This document shows positions 52,420-62,019 of a stretch of DNA of 64,000 nt, piece after piece (the first letter of the stretch is position 1; each line of letters starts with the position of its first letter). A model generated the notes under the pieces. It did no database searches, had not been told where the DNA came from, and saw only the letters and a list, made by a program, of their open reading frames with translations. The stretch lies in the NCBI GenBank assembly GCA_002449585.1, contig DJXD01000068.1, forward strand, positions 33,675 through 97,674, read 5' to 3'. The position numbers and the translations under genes are program-made. Origin of the DNA: Ruminococcus sp. UBA7013 (lineage in GTDB: Bacteria > Bacillota > Clostridia > Oscillospirales > Ruminococcaceae).

Positions 52420-55400
52420 GACATCCGGCGGATTGGCAGTTTTTGCTGAGGATGATCTTGCTTTGACTCCCCCAGCACAGGAAGAAAATTCTGAATCTGA
52501 TCCCGAACAGCAAGAGAAAATTGAGCTGTATATGGAAATGCATTTGTTTCTTTATGAGGGACAAAAATCTCTTAGTTTTAAGAAACTCAGCTACAAAGAT
52601 AAAGATGGTCTTCCGGTTTATTATGCATTCAGATTTGCAGATCCCGAAGCCGAAACGGAAGAAAATAAAGAAGCATTGAAAGAAATCTATGAAAAAATCA
52701 GCTTTACTATTACTAATAATGATATTTATAATGTCATCATTGCCCCGGAAGTCAGTGAACGTTATCACATTCGGCTGGATCTGAATGCTTTGAAAGCTTG
52801 CTTTAGTTCAGAAGAGGCTTATCCCAAAATGTATTCACAGGGAAAAGAAACAGATCTAGTCAATTTGGAAGAAGATCCGCAAATATCCACCGGATTCAAG
52901 ATGAAAGATCTGGAACTGAGAAAAGAAGATCTGAAAGAAGTAAGACCTGTTCCCCCTGCTCCAGATGCTGAACTTGTCAATTTTGATGAAAATCATGTCA
53001 CGCTGAAAGCACCAGAAGGCTATGAGATCAGCAAAGATGAAAAAAAACCAAGTGATAGAAAAAAAGAATATGAATTCAGCATATCACCGGGACAGGATAT
53101 TTTTTATTATCTTTGGAACTGTCAGGAAGATGCTGCCGAAAATGGCCTTTCTGTTAAGAAAACATATTCTCCTGAACATCATGTTTATCTTGGTGTGAAT
53201 GTTCGTGATGTGATTTCTAAAAATTATGGCCAATCAGATCCAGATTTGAATGCAAGTGAATTTTATGATCTAACATTTCTTGATAGCAATGTTGAACAGG
53301 TATATCAAATCATTCCGGATGAAGTGCGCACCGCATTTGATGCTTTTGCACATGAAAAAAACCTGTTTGGCAGAGAACAAGGGGAAGAAATAGGAACTTA
53401 TAATCTGGAATTTTCAGATCAGGAAGTATTTTCCTATACAGATGAAGAGAAGCATATTATTTATCATGTTTCATGTCTCCGCAATGGCGGCAGTATGTTT
53501 AAAATTTTTCAATATCAGTCCGAAATTTCTCTGACAGATGAAAATATATCCAGAAGCAACAAGAAAAACGTTGCTATTTTGACTGCGCCCGAAGGCTATC
53601 AGGTCGGGACTGAGTTCAACAAATTCAGTGAAAAACTTGAAATTCCGGTTGCAAATGGTGAAAACAGGATCAGCTATTATCTGAAAAATATAGATGAAAA
53701 CAGTGATCAGTATAATAGTATTACTACTAATCCACAGGAAATTGTATTTTATTATAACGGCACACCTCCCACGATCATACCGGAAGCGATTGTAGAATCA
53801 CAGAAAGATAATGATTTGCTGAATTTCCTGACATTTGGCATATTTTCAAAAGAATCTGTCAAAGTAACTGTATGGGCAAGAGGAAGTGAAAGAGGGCAGA
53901 TCCCTCAGGATCATGTAAATATTACCCTCACAGAAGAAAATCAAGCAATTGATAATATCACGCTAGAAGCAGAAGAAGATGCTTCTATTGATTCTAATTA
54001 TTATTACTATAAGGCCGTTTTTGAAATCAACAAGCCGCTTTCTGAAATTCAGAATATGCATTTCACTGCTTATGCCGAATCACAGGATTTCCCCGAAGCT
54101 TCTGAACAAATAAATTTGATTTTAGTACAGAATCAGCAGGAAATTGATTTTCAGAACGCTATGCCCGAAAAACCAGATCTTCCGCTTATGATCGAAGATA
54201 TTCCGCCTAAAATTGAAAAAGTGGAATCAGATGGCTATGGAACAAGTACAATCACTGTACTTGATCATGAATCTGGATTGAATGCATTTCATTATTTCTG
54301 GCAGACACCAACCAGAAACTCACAGGAACAAACAATTGATTTTCTGAATCTTCCGGAATCTGTTCATGTTCTGGAAGAAGAAAATGGAAAAATCACTCGT
54401 GCGCAGATCACACTGGAAATTCCTCCTGAGGGAATGCTTCATGCAGAAGTTGTAGATAATGCGCTGAATCACAGTGTAACAGAAAAAACAGATGAAGAAG
54501 GAAATACGATCATCACGGAAGAATATCAAGAATTTGAAATTGATATACAGGATTATGCACCGCCGGAGGTAGCAGGCTTTCAAATCCGCCTTGCTGAAAA
54601 TGCTGTCAATGCAGATGAAAATAATCCTTCTCCAGCAACCATAAATTTCCGTAAATTCGGAATTTTTGCCAATACATATGATTTATTATTTCAGGTAGAT
54701 GCTTCTGATCCCGATCTGTCAAACGGCAAGACAAGCGCAAAGCATCCGCTGACAGTCTTTTTTGATGCAAATGGTAAGAAAATCAAATATGAGCAAAAAG
54801 AGAATACTTCTTATTATATCTGGAATGATAGTGAAAAATTAAAAAAATTATGGGAATCTGGAGATCATAGTTCTTATTTTTCTGTAAAAGTTCATGATGG
54901 GAGAAATAGGACAGAAAGAAATATTTCAGACTTTCAGCAAACAGAACCGATTTTGATTATAGATACTATTCCTCCAGAAGTCCGCTTTACAGATGGAGAC
55001 AATGCCATAAATTATAATAAGCCGGATACTGCTGTATTGCAGGAAGGTGCATCTGGCATCTGGTATGGTATCAAGAGCCAGGATGCAAATGACTCCATCG
55101 GAATTGATATTTCTGATCCAATCAGTGGTATTTCTGAAATAGAAATTAAATTAAATGGGGAAGATATTTCTAAACAGATCGAGAATTTTCAGCCGAATTA
55201 TAGGGAAAGCAAAACAGAACAGCTTTCTTTGAAAATACCGCTGTTTACATGCAATCCGATTCAAGGGGAAAATAAACTCAGTGTATCCCTGACGGATAAC
55301 GCCGGAAATAAGATAGAACAACAATATGTATTTTTTGTAGATACAAATGCTCCTAGCGGAAATATCACTGTGATAGAAAAAGATTCTGATACAAAAGTCT

Positions 55401-58400
55401 CTTTTGATACAAATACTTGGTATGATGGTGATTCTAAAATAGAAATTACATTCAATGCAGAAGATGATCATCCGTATTATATTCAATGGCAGGTAAATGA
55501 ACAGGAAAGCAAAACAGAAAAAGGGAGTTATTATCAAGTTTTTCTGGATCATGGAAATTTATATGCTGCTGATGATACAGAAATGAAAAATCCGATTCTG
55601 AAAAATATTTATGATCTGTCTAATCCCAATCAATTCCAGATTCATGCCGTAGTTTATGATATGGCACAGAATACCAATGAAATGAAAAAAGATCCCTCAG
55701 AACAGAATACAGAGACAAATGTTCTGACAGAATCTTTCTTTATGGATTATGCACAGCCAGAATTAACGAATGTAACTATCAGCAAGGCAAGCGCATGGGA
55801 ACAGATTCTGAATCTGCTTACTTTTGGTATTTTCTCAAATCAAAAAGTGAGAATTACGGCAACTGTTTCTGAAAGTATTTCTGATGGAATACCTCCCTAT
55901 CAGGATAGCGGATTCAGTGATGATTCTGTTGAAATTCAATTGGATTCTAAAAAAGAATATGTGAAAATGACAAAAGTAGGAGATCATACTTTTATTTATG
56001 ATATTCCTGTAGATGAATTGCCAGATGATAAAGTAGAAAGTGGTGCAATCAATTTCAGAATTACGGATCATTATGGCGTGGCTTATCTGAAAAAACAGGA
56101 AGAGGCAAAAACAAATCCAGATAAAAAAATATCTGAAAAGCATCAGCTTGTAACAGATCCCGCAGTAATCAATAGACTGGATGAAATAGAAGACCGTGAA
56201 GAAGGCGAAAACACGGATTCTAATGCTTTCATGTTAGAACGCAAAACACCGGATATCATCATCAATCTTCCAGCAAGTGATGGTGTGCAGAGAGAAGACG
56301 GAACAATCTGGTATCGGTCAGATAAACAGATCAGCATAGATGTTCATGATCCGGATTCAGGTCTCCGCAATGTTTCTGTTACTGTCAATGGAATTGAATA
56401 TCTGTCTTATTCTTATGATAAAAAAATAAATGAAGTACAGCATTATTCTTTCAGCACAGATGCCTTTATCAAAGAGTATGGTGAAAATGAAGATGGAAGC
56501 TATGCCGTTCAGGTAACAGCTGAAGATAATGCCGGGAATATTAAAGTCACGGATGAATATTTTTATTATATTGATAAAATTAATCCTAAAGTGGATCTGA
56601 TTAATTTTTCTATCCGCACAGCCGATGGTATCCAGAACGCAGCAGAATTTATTAGTATTCTGGAATATGGATTTTATTTTGAAAAAGAATTAACAGCCAA
56701 TGTTCAGGTTAGTGATGCAGAACCCTCTTCCGGATTGTATCAAGTAGAATACAGACTGGTAGAATATGCCGGCGGTGTACGGCAGAATGAAATATCCGGA
56801 GCGGCAGATGTATCCGGAAATGTGGCATCTTTCACTGTTCCGGCCAATTTCAAAGGTCAGATTTTTGTCAAAGTATTTGATTATACAAAAAATAGTTCTG
56901 ATGAAGTGACACCGCAATCATTTGTGATTGATACGCCTGAACGTCATGAATCAGAAAAGCATATTTTCTTTGAAAGTCCTGAGCCGGAATATCATGATGT
57001 ACAGGGAAATGCATTGTATTCTCAAGAAACTACTATCACGGCAATCATCAAAGATGATATTTCAGGTATTTCAGAATTCAGCTATTCTCTTGATTCTGAA
57101 AAAGAAAAAAGAGATTTACAAAAAATAGAGATTCCTAATAAAGGAAATTTCATCGGTCAGGATCTCGGTGATGGCTGGCGAATCACAGATATGGATGAAA
57201 ATCTTGTAACAGAAGTTACCTGTAATTACGGCTTTTCACAGGATAATAATAATATTCAGCTGCATGTTGATATGACTGACCGGGCATATAATAAATCTTC
57301 TGATCAATCCGCACTTTTCTCAATGGATTTAACAAGGCCTGTGATTATCGCAGAAATGAAAGAAGCGTCCGGAGATGACAGCATGGGCTGCTACAACAAT
57401 GATAGAGAAGCTGTGATTACAGTGATTGATAGAAATGTTAAGCCCGAAGATCTGAAAAAAATGGTTTCTATTACTAATACATTCAAGTCAAATATTCCTG
57501 ATATAGAATTTGAAGCAGTAGAAGAATCCACTTATAAAGCAGAACTGATTTTTGATGAAGGAGATTATGAAATTTCCATTCAGGGCACGGATCTCGCAGG
57601 GCATCCGGCTGATGTTACTTATCAGGGCAGCCATCCCACAAGCTTCCGTGTGGATAAAGAAAATATTCAGTTTGCAAATGAAAGTGCTATCAATGAAGCA
57701 TTCAACAGCTTCAAAAAGGGTAGAGATAGCAAAAATATATTTAATGAAGAAAAATCAATTGAAATTTCTTTCAAAGAGCATAATTTCAACGCTTCAAAAT
57801 TGCATCTGCATGTATACAGAGCAGCTCCTGGAGAAAAATTCCAGGAAACGAAAAAAGACTGTCTGCCAGAGCTGATGGGCGAAACCGCTTGGACACAGTC
57901 AGGCGATATTCATACACTGAATTTGACTTTCAAAGCAGGTTATCAATATCAGGTTGTATTTGGAGATGAAAATGGTATGCCTAGTGATGCCAGTGGAAGA
58001 ACGCTGACAGATGCTCAGAATAATTTGATTCAACAGCCCATTGCTTCTGAAGTTTTCGAGATCGACATGAAAAATCCAGAAGTGAAGAAAAAACCAGAAA
58101 CGCCTGTCAATGTTTATGCAAAAGATTCAGATGCCGAAAATCCTGAAGTGATTGAATTTGAAGATGAAAATATTGCAAGTATCAAATATGACATGAATAT
58201 CTATCGTCTCATTGATGCAGAAATGAAAGTGGAATCCTTCAAAGGGCGAACCGTTAAGGGAAATAAAGTTACGCTTGACAAGCGATTCTTCAATAGTGAA
58301 AATGATGGTATTTATGAGCTGACATGCGTGGCTGTGGATGAAGCTGGCAATGAAAGCGAACCGCTCACACATACTTATGTAATTCAGCGCAAAGCCGATT

Positions 58401-59200
58401 TTCTTGCTTATTTCCCCGGCGTGACAGAAGAAAATGAAATGCCTGGCCTGTATGTCAATAACGTATCTAAAGAGAAAAAAGGCATTAATTCTAATAAATT
58501 CTCTGATATTGTGATTGAAGCTTATCTTTTGAATGATGATGATTTCAGCCTGCTGATTGATCAGGATGTTGTGCCGGAATATGAAGGCGGCGAAAAAGAA
58601 GGTGTTGAAATCCTGAAAGATAGTTCCAGTATTAATGGCGTTACACACTATACAGCAACGATCCGGAAAGGATATACTGCCGAACATTTTGCAGGAATCA
58701 CAGGCATAGAAGAACCAGCCATTTCTCCGGTTTGCTCCGGAAAATCTTATACAATCGGCCACATGGTGATTGATAATAAAAAGCCGGATGGCGAATACAC
58801 AGGAATTTCATCCAAAACGCATTATTATGAAGAGAAAAAAACAATCACGATCACGGGCGTTTCTTCCGATCTGGATATTGATAAATGCCGTGTTGAATTG
58901 ACTTATAATAAAGACGGCTTTAATAAAGAGAAAAAAGAAATCATTCTTGAAAAAGATCAGCTTCTGACCAATCAGGATGGAACAGATGGGCCTTATACAA
59001 TCAGTTTTACACTGGATGGCGGCTATTATGATTCTATCAAGACAACGCTGTATGACTATGCTGGTAATGATTATAAGATGAATGCAATTACAGAAATTTA
59101 TATTGGCAATTGGTTCACCAGATGGAAAGGTCTTATCTATGGCAGTCTGGGCTTGCTTTTACTGATCGGGATTCTGATTTTCAGAAAGATCCGGGCATGA
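52367..59200 (+). CDS. Giant (2277-residue) cell-surface protein with Ig-like repeats
   Basis: Signal peptide at residues 1-27 and a single C-terminal membrane helix (LIYGSLGLLLLIGILIF) followed by RKIRA, so the body is displayed outside and anchored by the helix, with no LPXTG. The body is built of beta-sandwich repeats with recurring phrases: PPEVRFTDGDNA / DTNAPSGNI / DKINPKVDL, DNAGN, SGLRNVSVTVNG, and a motif FGIF(S/A)x(Q/E)xVxxTVxx at four places. These resemble bacterial Ig-like domains of adhesins. GGAGG is 7 nt upstream of the ATG. Being last in the operon, it may be the output controlled by the kinase/phosphatase pair. Confidence 0.8.
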   Translation: MKKRVISFLIAMSVLCSETSGGLAVFAEDDLALTPPAQEENSESDPEQQEKIELYMEMHLFLYEGQKSLSFKKLSYKDKDGLPVYYAFRFADPEAETEENKEALKEIYEKISFTITNNDIYNVIIAPEVSERYHIRLDLNALKACFSSEEAYPKMYSQGKETDLVNLEEDPQISTGFKMKDLELRKEDLKEVRPVPPAPDAELVNFDENHVTLKAPEGYEISKDEKKPSDRKKEYEFSISPGQDIFYYLWNCQEDAAENGLSVKKTYSPEHHVYLGVNVRDVISKNYGQSDPDLNASEFYDLTFLDSNVEQVYQIIPDEVRTAFDAFAHEKNLFGREQGEEIGTYNLEFSDQEVFSYTDEEKHIIYHVSCLRNGGSMFKIFQYQSEISLTDENISRSNKKNVAILTAPEGYQVGTEFNKFSEKLEIPVANGENRISYYLKNIDENSDQYNSITTNPQEIVFYYNGTPPTIIPEAIVESQKDNDLLNFLTFGIFSKESVKVTVWARGSERGQIPQDHVNITLTEENQAIDNITLEAEEDASIDSNYYYYKAVFEINKPLSEIQNMHFTAYAESQDFPEASEQINLILVQNQQEIDFQNAMPEKPDLPLMIEDIPPKIEKVESDGYGTSTITVLDHESGLNAFHYFWQTPTRNSQEQTIDFLNLPESVHVLEEENGKITRAQITLEIPPEGMLHAEVVDNALNHSVTEKTDEEGNTIITEEYQEFEIDIQDYAPPEVAGFQIRLAENAVNADENNPSPATINFRKFGIFANTYDLLFQVDASDPDLSNGKTSAKHPLTVFFDANGKKIKYEQKENTSYYIWNDSEKLKKLWESGDHSSYFSVKVHDGRNRTERNISDFQQTEPILIIDTIPPEVRFTDGDNAINYNKPDTAVLQEGASGIWYGIKSQDANDSIGIDISDPISGISEIEIKLNGEDISKQIENFQPNYRESKTEQLSLKIPLFTCNPIQGENKLSVSLTDNAGNKIEQQYVFFVDTNAPSGNITVIEKDSDTKVSFDTNTWYDGDSKIEITFNAEDDHPYYIQWQVNEQESKTEKGSYYQVFLDHGNLYAADDTEMKNPILKNIYDLSNPNQFQIHAVVYDMAQNTNEMKKDPSEQNTETNVLTESFFMDYAQPELTNVTISKASAWEQILNLLTFGIFSNQKVRITATVSESISDGIPPYQDSGFSDDSVEIQLDSKKEYVKMTKVGDHTFIYDIPVDELPDDKVESGAINFRITDHYGVAYLKKQEEAKTNPDKKISEKHQLVTDPAVINRLDEIEDREEGENTDSNAFMLERKTPDIIINLPASDGVQREDGTIWYRSDKQISIDVHDPDSGLRNVSVTVNGIEYLSYSYDKKINEVQHYSFSTDAFIKEYGENEDGSYAVQVTAEDNAGNIKVTDEYFYYIDKINPKVDLINFSIRTADGIQNAAEFISILEYGFYFEKELTANVQVSDAEPSSGLYQVEYRLVEYAGGVRQNEISGAADVSGNVASFTVPANFKGQIFVKVFDYTKNSSDEVTPQSFVIDTPERHESEKHIFFESPEPEYHDVQGNALYSQETTITAIIKDDISGISEFSYSLDSEKEKRDLQKIEIPNKGNFIGQDLGDGWRITDMDENLVTEVTCNYGFSQDNNNIQLHVDMTDRAYNKSSDQSALFSMDLTRPVIIAEMKEASGDDSMGCYNNDREAVITVIDRNVKPEDLKKMVSITNTFKSNIPDIEFEAVEESTYKAELIFDEGDYEISIQGTDLAGHPADVTYQGSHPTSFRVDKENIQFANESAINEAFNSFKKGRDSKNIFNEEKSIEISFKEHNFNASKLHLHVYRAAPGEKFQETKKDCLPELMGETAWTQSGDIHTLNLTFKAGYQYQVVFGDENGMPSDASGRTLTDAQNNLIQQPIASEVFEIDMKNPEVKKKPETPVNVYAKDSDAENPEVIEFEDENIASIKYDMNIYRLIDAEMKVESFKGRTVKGNKVTLDKRFFNSENDGIYELTCVAVDEAGNESEPLTHTYVIQRKADFLAYFPGVTEENEMPGLYVNNVSKEKKGINSNKFSDIVIEAYLLNDDDFSLLIDQDVVPEYEGGEKEGVEILKDSSSINGVTHYTATIRKGYTAEHFAGITGIEEPAISPVCSGKSYTIGHMVIDNKKPDGEYTGISSKTHYYEEKKTITITGVSSDLDIDKCRVELTYNKDGFNKEKKEIILEKDQLLTNQDGTDGPYTISFTLDGGYYDSIKTTLYDYAGNDYKMNAITEIYIGNWFTRWKGLIYGSLGLLLLIGILIFRKIRA

Positions 59201-59205
59201 TGCTG

Positions 59206-59241
59206 AAAACAGGGCATATCTATGAAGATATGTCCTGTTTT
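59206..59241. terminator. Bidirectional terminator between surface-protein and macrodomain genes
   Basis: AAAACAGGGCATATCT pairs with AGATATGTCCTGTTTT (one G-T wobble), loop ATGA; A/T-flanked for use on both strands. Confidence 0.88.
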
Positions 59242-59244
59242 GTT

Positions 59245-60009
59245 CTATAGCAACAATTTTTGATAGATTTCATAATCACTATTTTTAAATACAGTGAATA
59301 TCACTTGAATATCATGATGTTTGCGGAATTCCTGAACAGTGTCAACAGCGATCTGAGCAGCTTCTTTCTGTGGAAATCCGAAAACACCGGTTGAAATACA
59401 GCAAAAAGCAATGCTTTTGATTTTATTTTTTATGGCTGTTTCCAGACAGCTGATATAACATTGTCTAAGCTGTTCACAATGTTCTGGGAGGAGTGTGCCG
59501 TTTACAATTGCACCTACAGTATGAATCACATAATCACAGGGCAGATTATAAGCCAGAGTGATTTTTGCTTTTCCGGTTGGTTCTTCATGTCCCTGCTTCT
59601 GCATGATCTGACTGCATTCATATCTGAGCCGTACACCTGCAAATGTATGAATACAATTATCAATGCAGTTATGGCATGGATAATAACAGCCTGTCATGCC
59701 GGAATTCGCTGCATTCACAATTGCACCACATTTCAGCGTTGTAATATCCCCCTGCCAGAGATAAATGCCCTCTTGGACAGGGTGTAAATCATCAAGATCT
59801 GTAATTCCTTTTTGCGCTATTTGTTCTGAAAGATAAGCATCTTCCATTTTGAGAAACGTTTCTTTTGCAGGCATAGCAGGACGGATATTGACAAGACTTC
59901 TATAAATACGGAATTGTTCTTCTTCTGTCTCTGGAATAGTGATTTTTCCAATATCGGGACGCTCTGACAGAAGATATTGAATCAAAGATATTAATTTTGC
60001 ATTTTCCAT
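59245..60009 (-). CDS. Zinc-type macrodomain ADP-ribosyl hydrolase
   Basis: 254 residues. Macrodomain signatures: AIVNAANSGMTGCYYPCHNCIDN with the Cys/His cluster of zinc macrodomains, IHTFAGVRLR, and STGVFGFPQ near the end. Relatives occur with sirtuin-type ADP-ribosyltransferases (SirTM) and remove mono-ADP-ribose from proteins. Here the ATG overlaps the stop of the sortase gene (TAATG) with GAGAGGG upstream, tying it to the pilus operon; no ADP-ribosyltransferase or lipoate genes are seen nearby. Confidence 0.88.
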   Translation of the reverse strand: MENAKLISLIQYLLSERPDIGKITIPETEEEQFRIYRSLVNIRPAMPAKETFLKMEDAYLSEQIAQKGITDLDDLHPVQEGIYLWQGDITTLKCGAIVNAANSGMTGCYYPCHNCIDNCIHTFAGVRLRYECSQIMQKQGHEEPTGKAKITLAYNLPCDYVIHTVGAIVNGTLLPEHCEQLRQCYISCLETAIKNKIKSIAFCCISTGVFGFPQKEAAQIAVDTVQEFRKHHDIQVIFTVFKNSDYEIYQKLLL

Positions 60010-60644
60010 TATTTTCCCTCTCTTTCTTCCACTTGATTTGCTCTTATAGTTACTCGGCTCTGACCGCTCAGGGTACATGTGAAAAGCGTCAAATCCCAGC
60101 TTTCAGCAGAACCAAAGTCCATAGCTTCTATATCTGTCCCATTGATATTTTCAATATTATTCACTTCATAAATATAATCTTTTCCGGTAATATCTGTAAA
60201 AATAATTTTAGATCCGGAATTCAGCTCCCCGATTCTTCCGAAATGAGATCGATAATTATGAGCGGCAATTATCATATTATGATCCAGATAACTGCCTTTA
60301 TATCGACAAGGGGCAATTTTCAGATTCGGATAGCTCCATTCATTCATAACAGGTAATTCTATTCCTAAATCAGGAATACAGATCACACCAATATAAATAG
60401 CATCATCAATTGCAATCACTGCTTCTGTGAATACTGGCTCTGTTTCATATTCAGAAAATAAATCATATTTTTTTTCAGTGGCTGTTTCCGTTGATTCAGG
60501 AATCTCAGCTTTGATTTCTTCCAGAATCAACTGCGCCTGTTCTCCGCCTTTTTGATCCTCATGAATATTATACACACAAAGGGATAATGCTGAAATCAAC
60601 AGCATTATCCCTATTATAAAGCATGTCATCTGCGCTTTCTTCAT
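60009..60644 (-). CDS. Sortase (second sortase of pilus operon)
   Basis: 211 residues with an N-terminal signal-anchor (FIIGIMLLISALSLCVYNI). The catalytic His is in IIAAHNYRSHFG, Cys in TLFTCTLSG, and Arg in SRVTIRA, the sortase triad. It lacks the C-terminal membrane helix and the TCTPYGxNSHR form of class C enzymes, so it is a housekeeping-like or class D-like enzyme, perhaps anchoring the finished pilus. Starts 3 nt downstream of the LPQTG gene stop. Confidence 0.85.
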   Translation of the reverse strand: MKKAQMTCFIIGIMLLISALSLCVYNIHEDQKGGEQAQLILEEIKAEIPESTETATEKKYDLFSEYETEPVFTEAVIAIDDAIYIGVICIPDLGIELPVMNEWSYPNLKIAPCRYKGSYLDHNMIIAAHNYRSHFGRIGELNSGSKIIFTDITGKDYIYEVNNIENINGTDIEAMDFGSAESWDLTLFTCTLSGQSRVTIRANQVEEREGK

Positions 60645-60647
60645 TGC

Positions 60648-62006
60648 TCAGTCTTCTTTCCTGCCTAACTTCACACCCAGATACATCATCAGGATTCCTC
60701 CGCCTGCTAAAATCGGCACAGGATACCAAAGTTGCCCTGTTTGTGGTAATTTTATAATCTGTGTTGTGTTCCCTGAGCTACCTCCGGAATAATTTGTATT
60801 TCCTGAGCCGCCTCCTCCTGGAGTCGAATTCCCTGTATTTCCTGACCCTGTCCCCGTCTTGGAATTGTTGGAGCTCCCAGAGCCAGAACCTGTCTTTGTG
60901 CTCGTGGTCACTGTGGTTCTTGTCGAAGAAGCAGTATCATGACTGCTGGCTGTTGAACTGTTGATATCTGTCATCCAGCTGTCTGTTTCATTCGTTGTTG
61001 ATGTTTCTGTTTCATTCGTAAAAGGATAAACTTCTGTTGTCGTTCCAGTAAAATTGCCCGTTTTCGGCGTGGTAGTCGTTCCTATATCTGTTGTGGAATT
61101 GTCCGGCGGTGTCGTGCTCGTTTCAGTTCCTATAATCCCCGGCGGAAGCGTCGCCATTGTCGTAGTCTCTTCCGGTTCTTCCCAAATAACGGAACTGTCT
61201 CTGTATTGCGGCTGTACCGTGTTCAATACAACATATTCTGTAATATTATCCCGATAGCTCACAGTGTAATATCTCGGAATTTCTTTCTCTATCACATACC
61301 ATTCTGCACCTGTTGTATCTATCCATGAATATTGCCAATTATTCGCATTGCTCAATTCCTGCGTCTCAAATAATTCCCCGTTCCTGTAAATCTCTACCGT
61401 GATCGAGGGATTCCGGATTTGTTTAATATCCTGCGCTTCTTCCTTGTTCTTCATCCAGATTTTCCGCACAGCATATTTCGTTTCATTCTCATCCAAAGTG
61501 GCATCCCGTACTTTCGCTATCGAAACTACATTGTCAGATCTCTTTGCATCTACTGTAATAATCGACGGTGTCGCCTTCCAGGAACGATAATCTATTTTTA
61601 GCTTCTCCGCTGTTAATAAATACATTCCACTCTCTAATCCAAAAAATGTAATCTCTCCGCCTTCATCCGTGATGCCCGTCTGTGTCGGTGTAATATCATC
61701 ATGAAGAATATAATTTTTTAGCGTCGAGGCGAAATCCGTCAGCTCCGAAGCTGTCAGATCCTCTAGCAATACTGTATCTTGATATCCAGAAAATTCCCGT
61801 GAATAGGTGAATCTTTCCCCTTCTATTGTCCCTAGATAATAAAGATTCCAATGCATATCACTCAAAATGATATCCTGCGCCTCATCATAACACTTTAATG
61901 TGATGCTCGTCGTCTCGGCGGCGGATACCGTCTGAAATATATTCATCATACACATGATAAAACAAATCATGATCAGAATCGCACTGATCCCCTGTTTCCT
62001 CTCCAT
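60648..62006 (-). CDS. LPQTG-anchored pilus protein with Cna-B-like domains
   Basis: 452 residues. Signal peptide (ISAILIMICFIMCMMNIFQTVSA), N-terminal domain with GLESGMYLLTAEKLKID, a Cna-B-like segment (YAVRKIWM...WYVIEKEIPRYYTVSY), a long Thr/Ser/Gly-rich low-complexity stalk, and the sorting signal LPQTG, hydrophobic helix, GRKED. Probably a minor or base pilin substrate of the flanking sortases. AAGGAGG lies 8 nt before the ATG; an upstream in-frame ATG inside the sortase gene has no such site. Confidence 0.85.
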   Translation of the reverse strand: MERKQGISAILIMICFIMCMMNIFQTVSAAETTSITLKCYDEAQDIILSDMHWNLYYLGTIEGERFTYSREFSGYQDTVLLEDLTASELTDFASTLKNYILHDDITPTQTGITDEGGEITFFGLESGMYLLTAEKLKIDYRSWKATPSIITVDAKRSDNVVSIAKVRDATLDENETKYAVRKIWMKNKEEAQDIKQIRNPSITVEIYRNGELFETQELSNANNWQYSWIDTTGAEWYVIEKEIPRYYTVSYRDNITEYVVLNTVQPQYRDSSVIWEEPEETTTMATLPPGIIGTETSTTPPDNSTTDIGTTTTPKTGNFTGTTTEVYPFTNETETSTTNETDSWMTDINSSTASSHDTASSTRTTVTTSTKTGSGSGSSNNSKTGTGSGNTGNSTPGGGGSGNTNYSGGSSGNTTQIIKLPQTGQLWYPVPILAGGGILMMYLGVKLGRKED

Positions 62007-62019
62007 CCGTTCCGCCTCC

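Noticed and set aside
58127..58762. 211-codon minus-strand ORF inside the giant surface-protein gene
   Set aside because: Antisense to a well-supported coding frame; no ribosome-binding site and no recognisable family.
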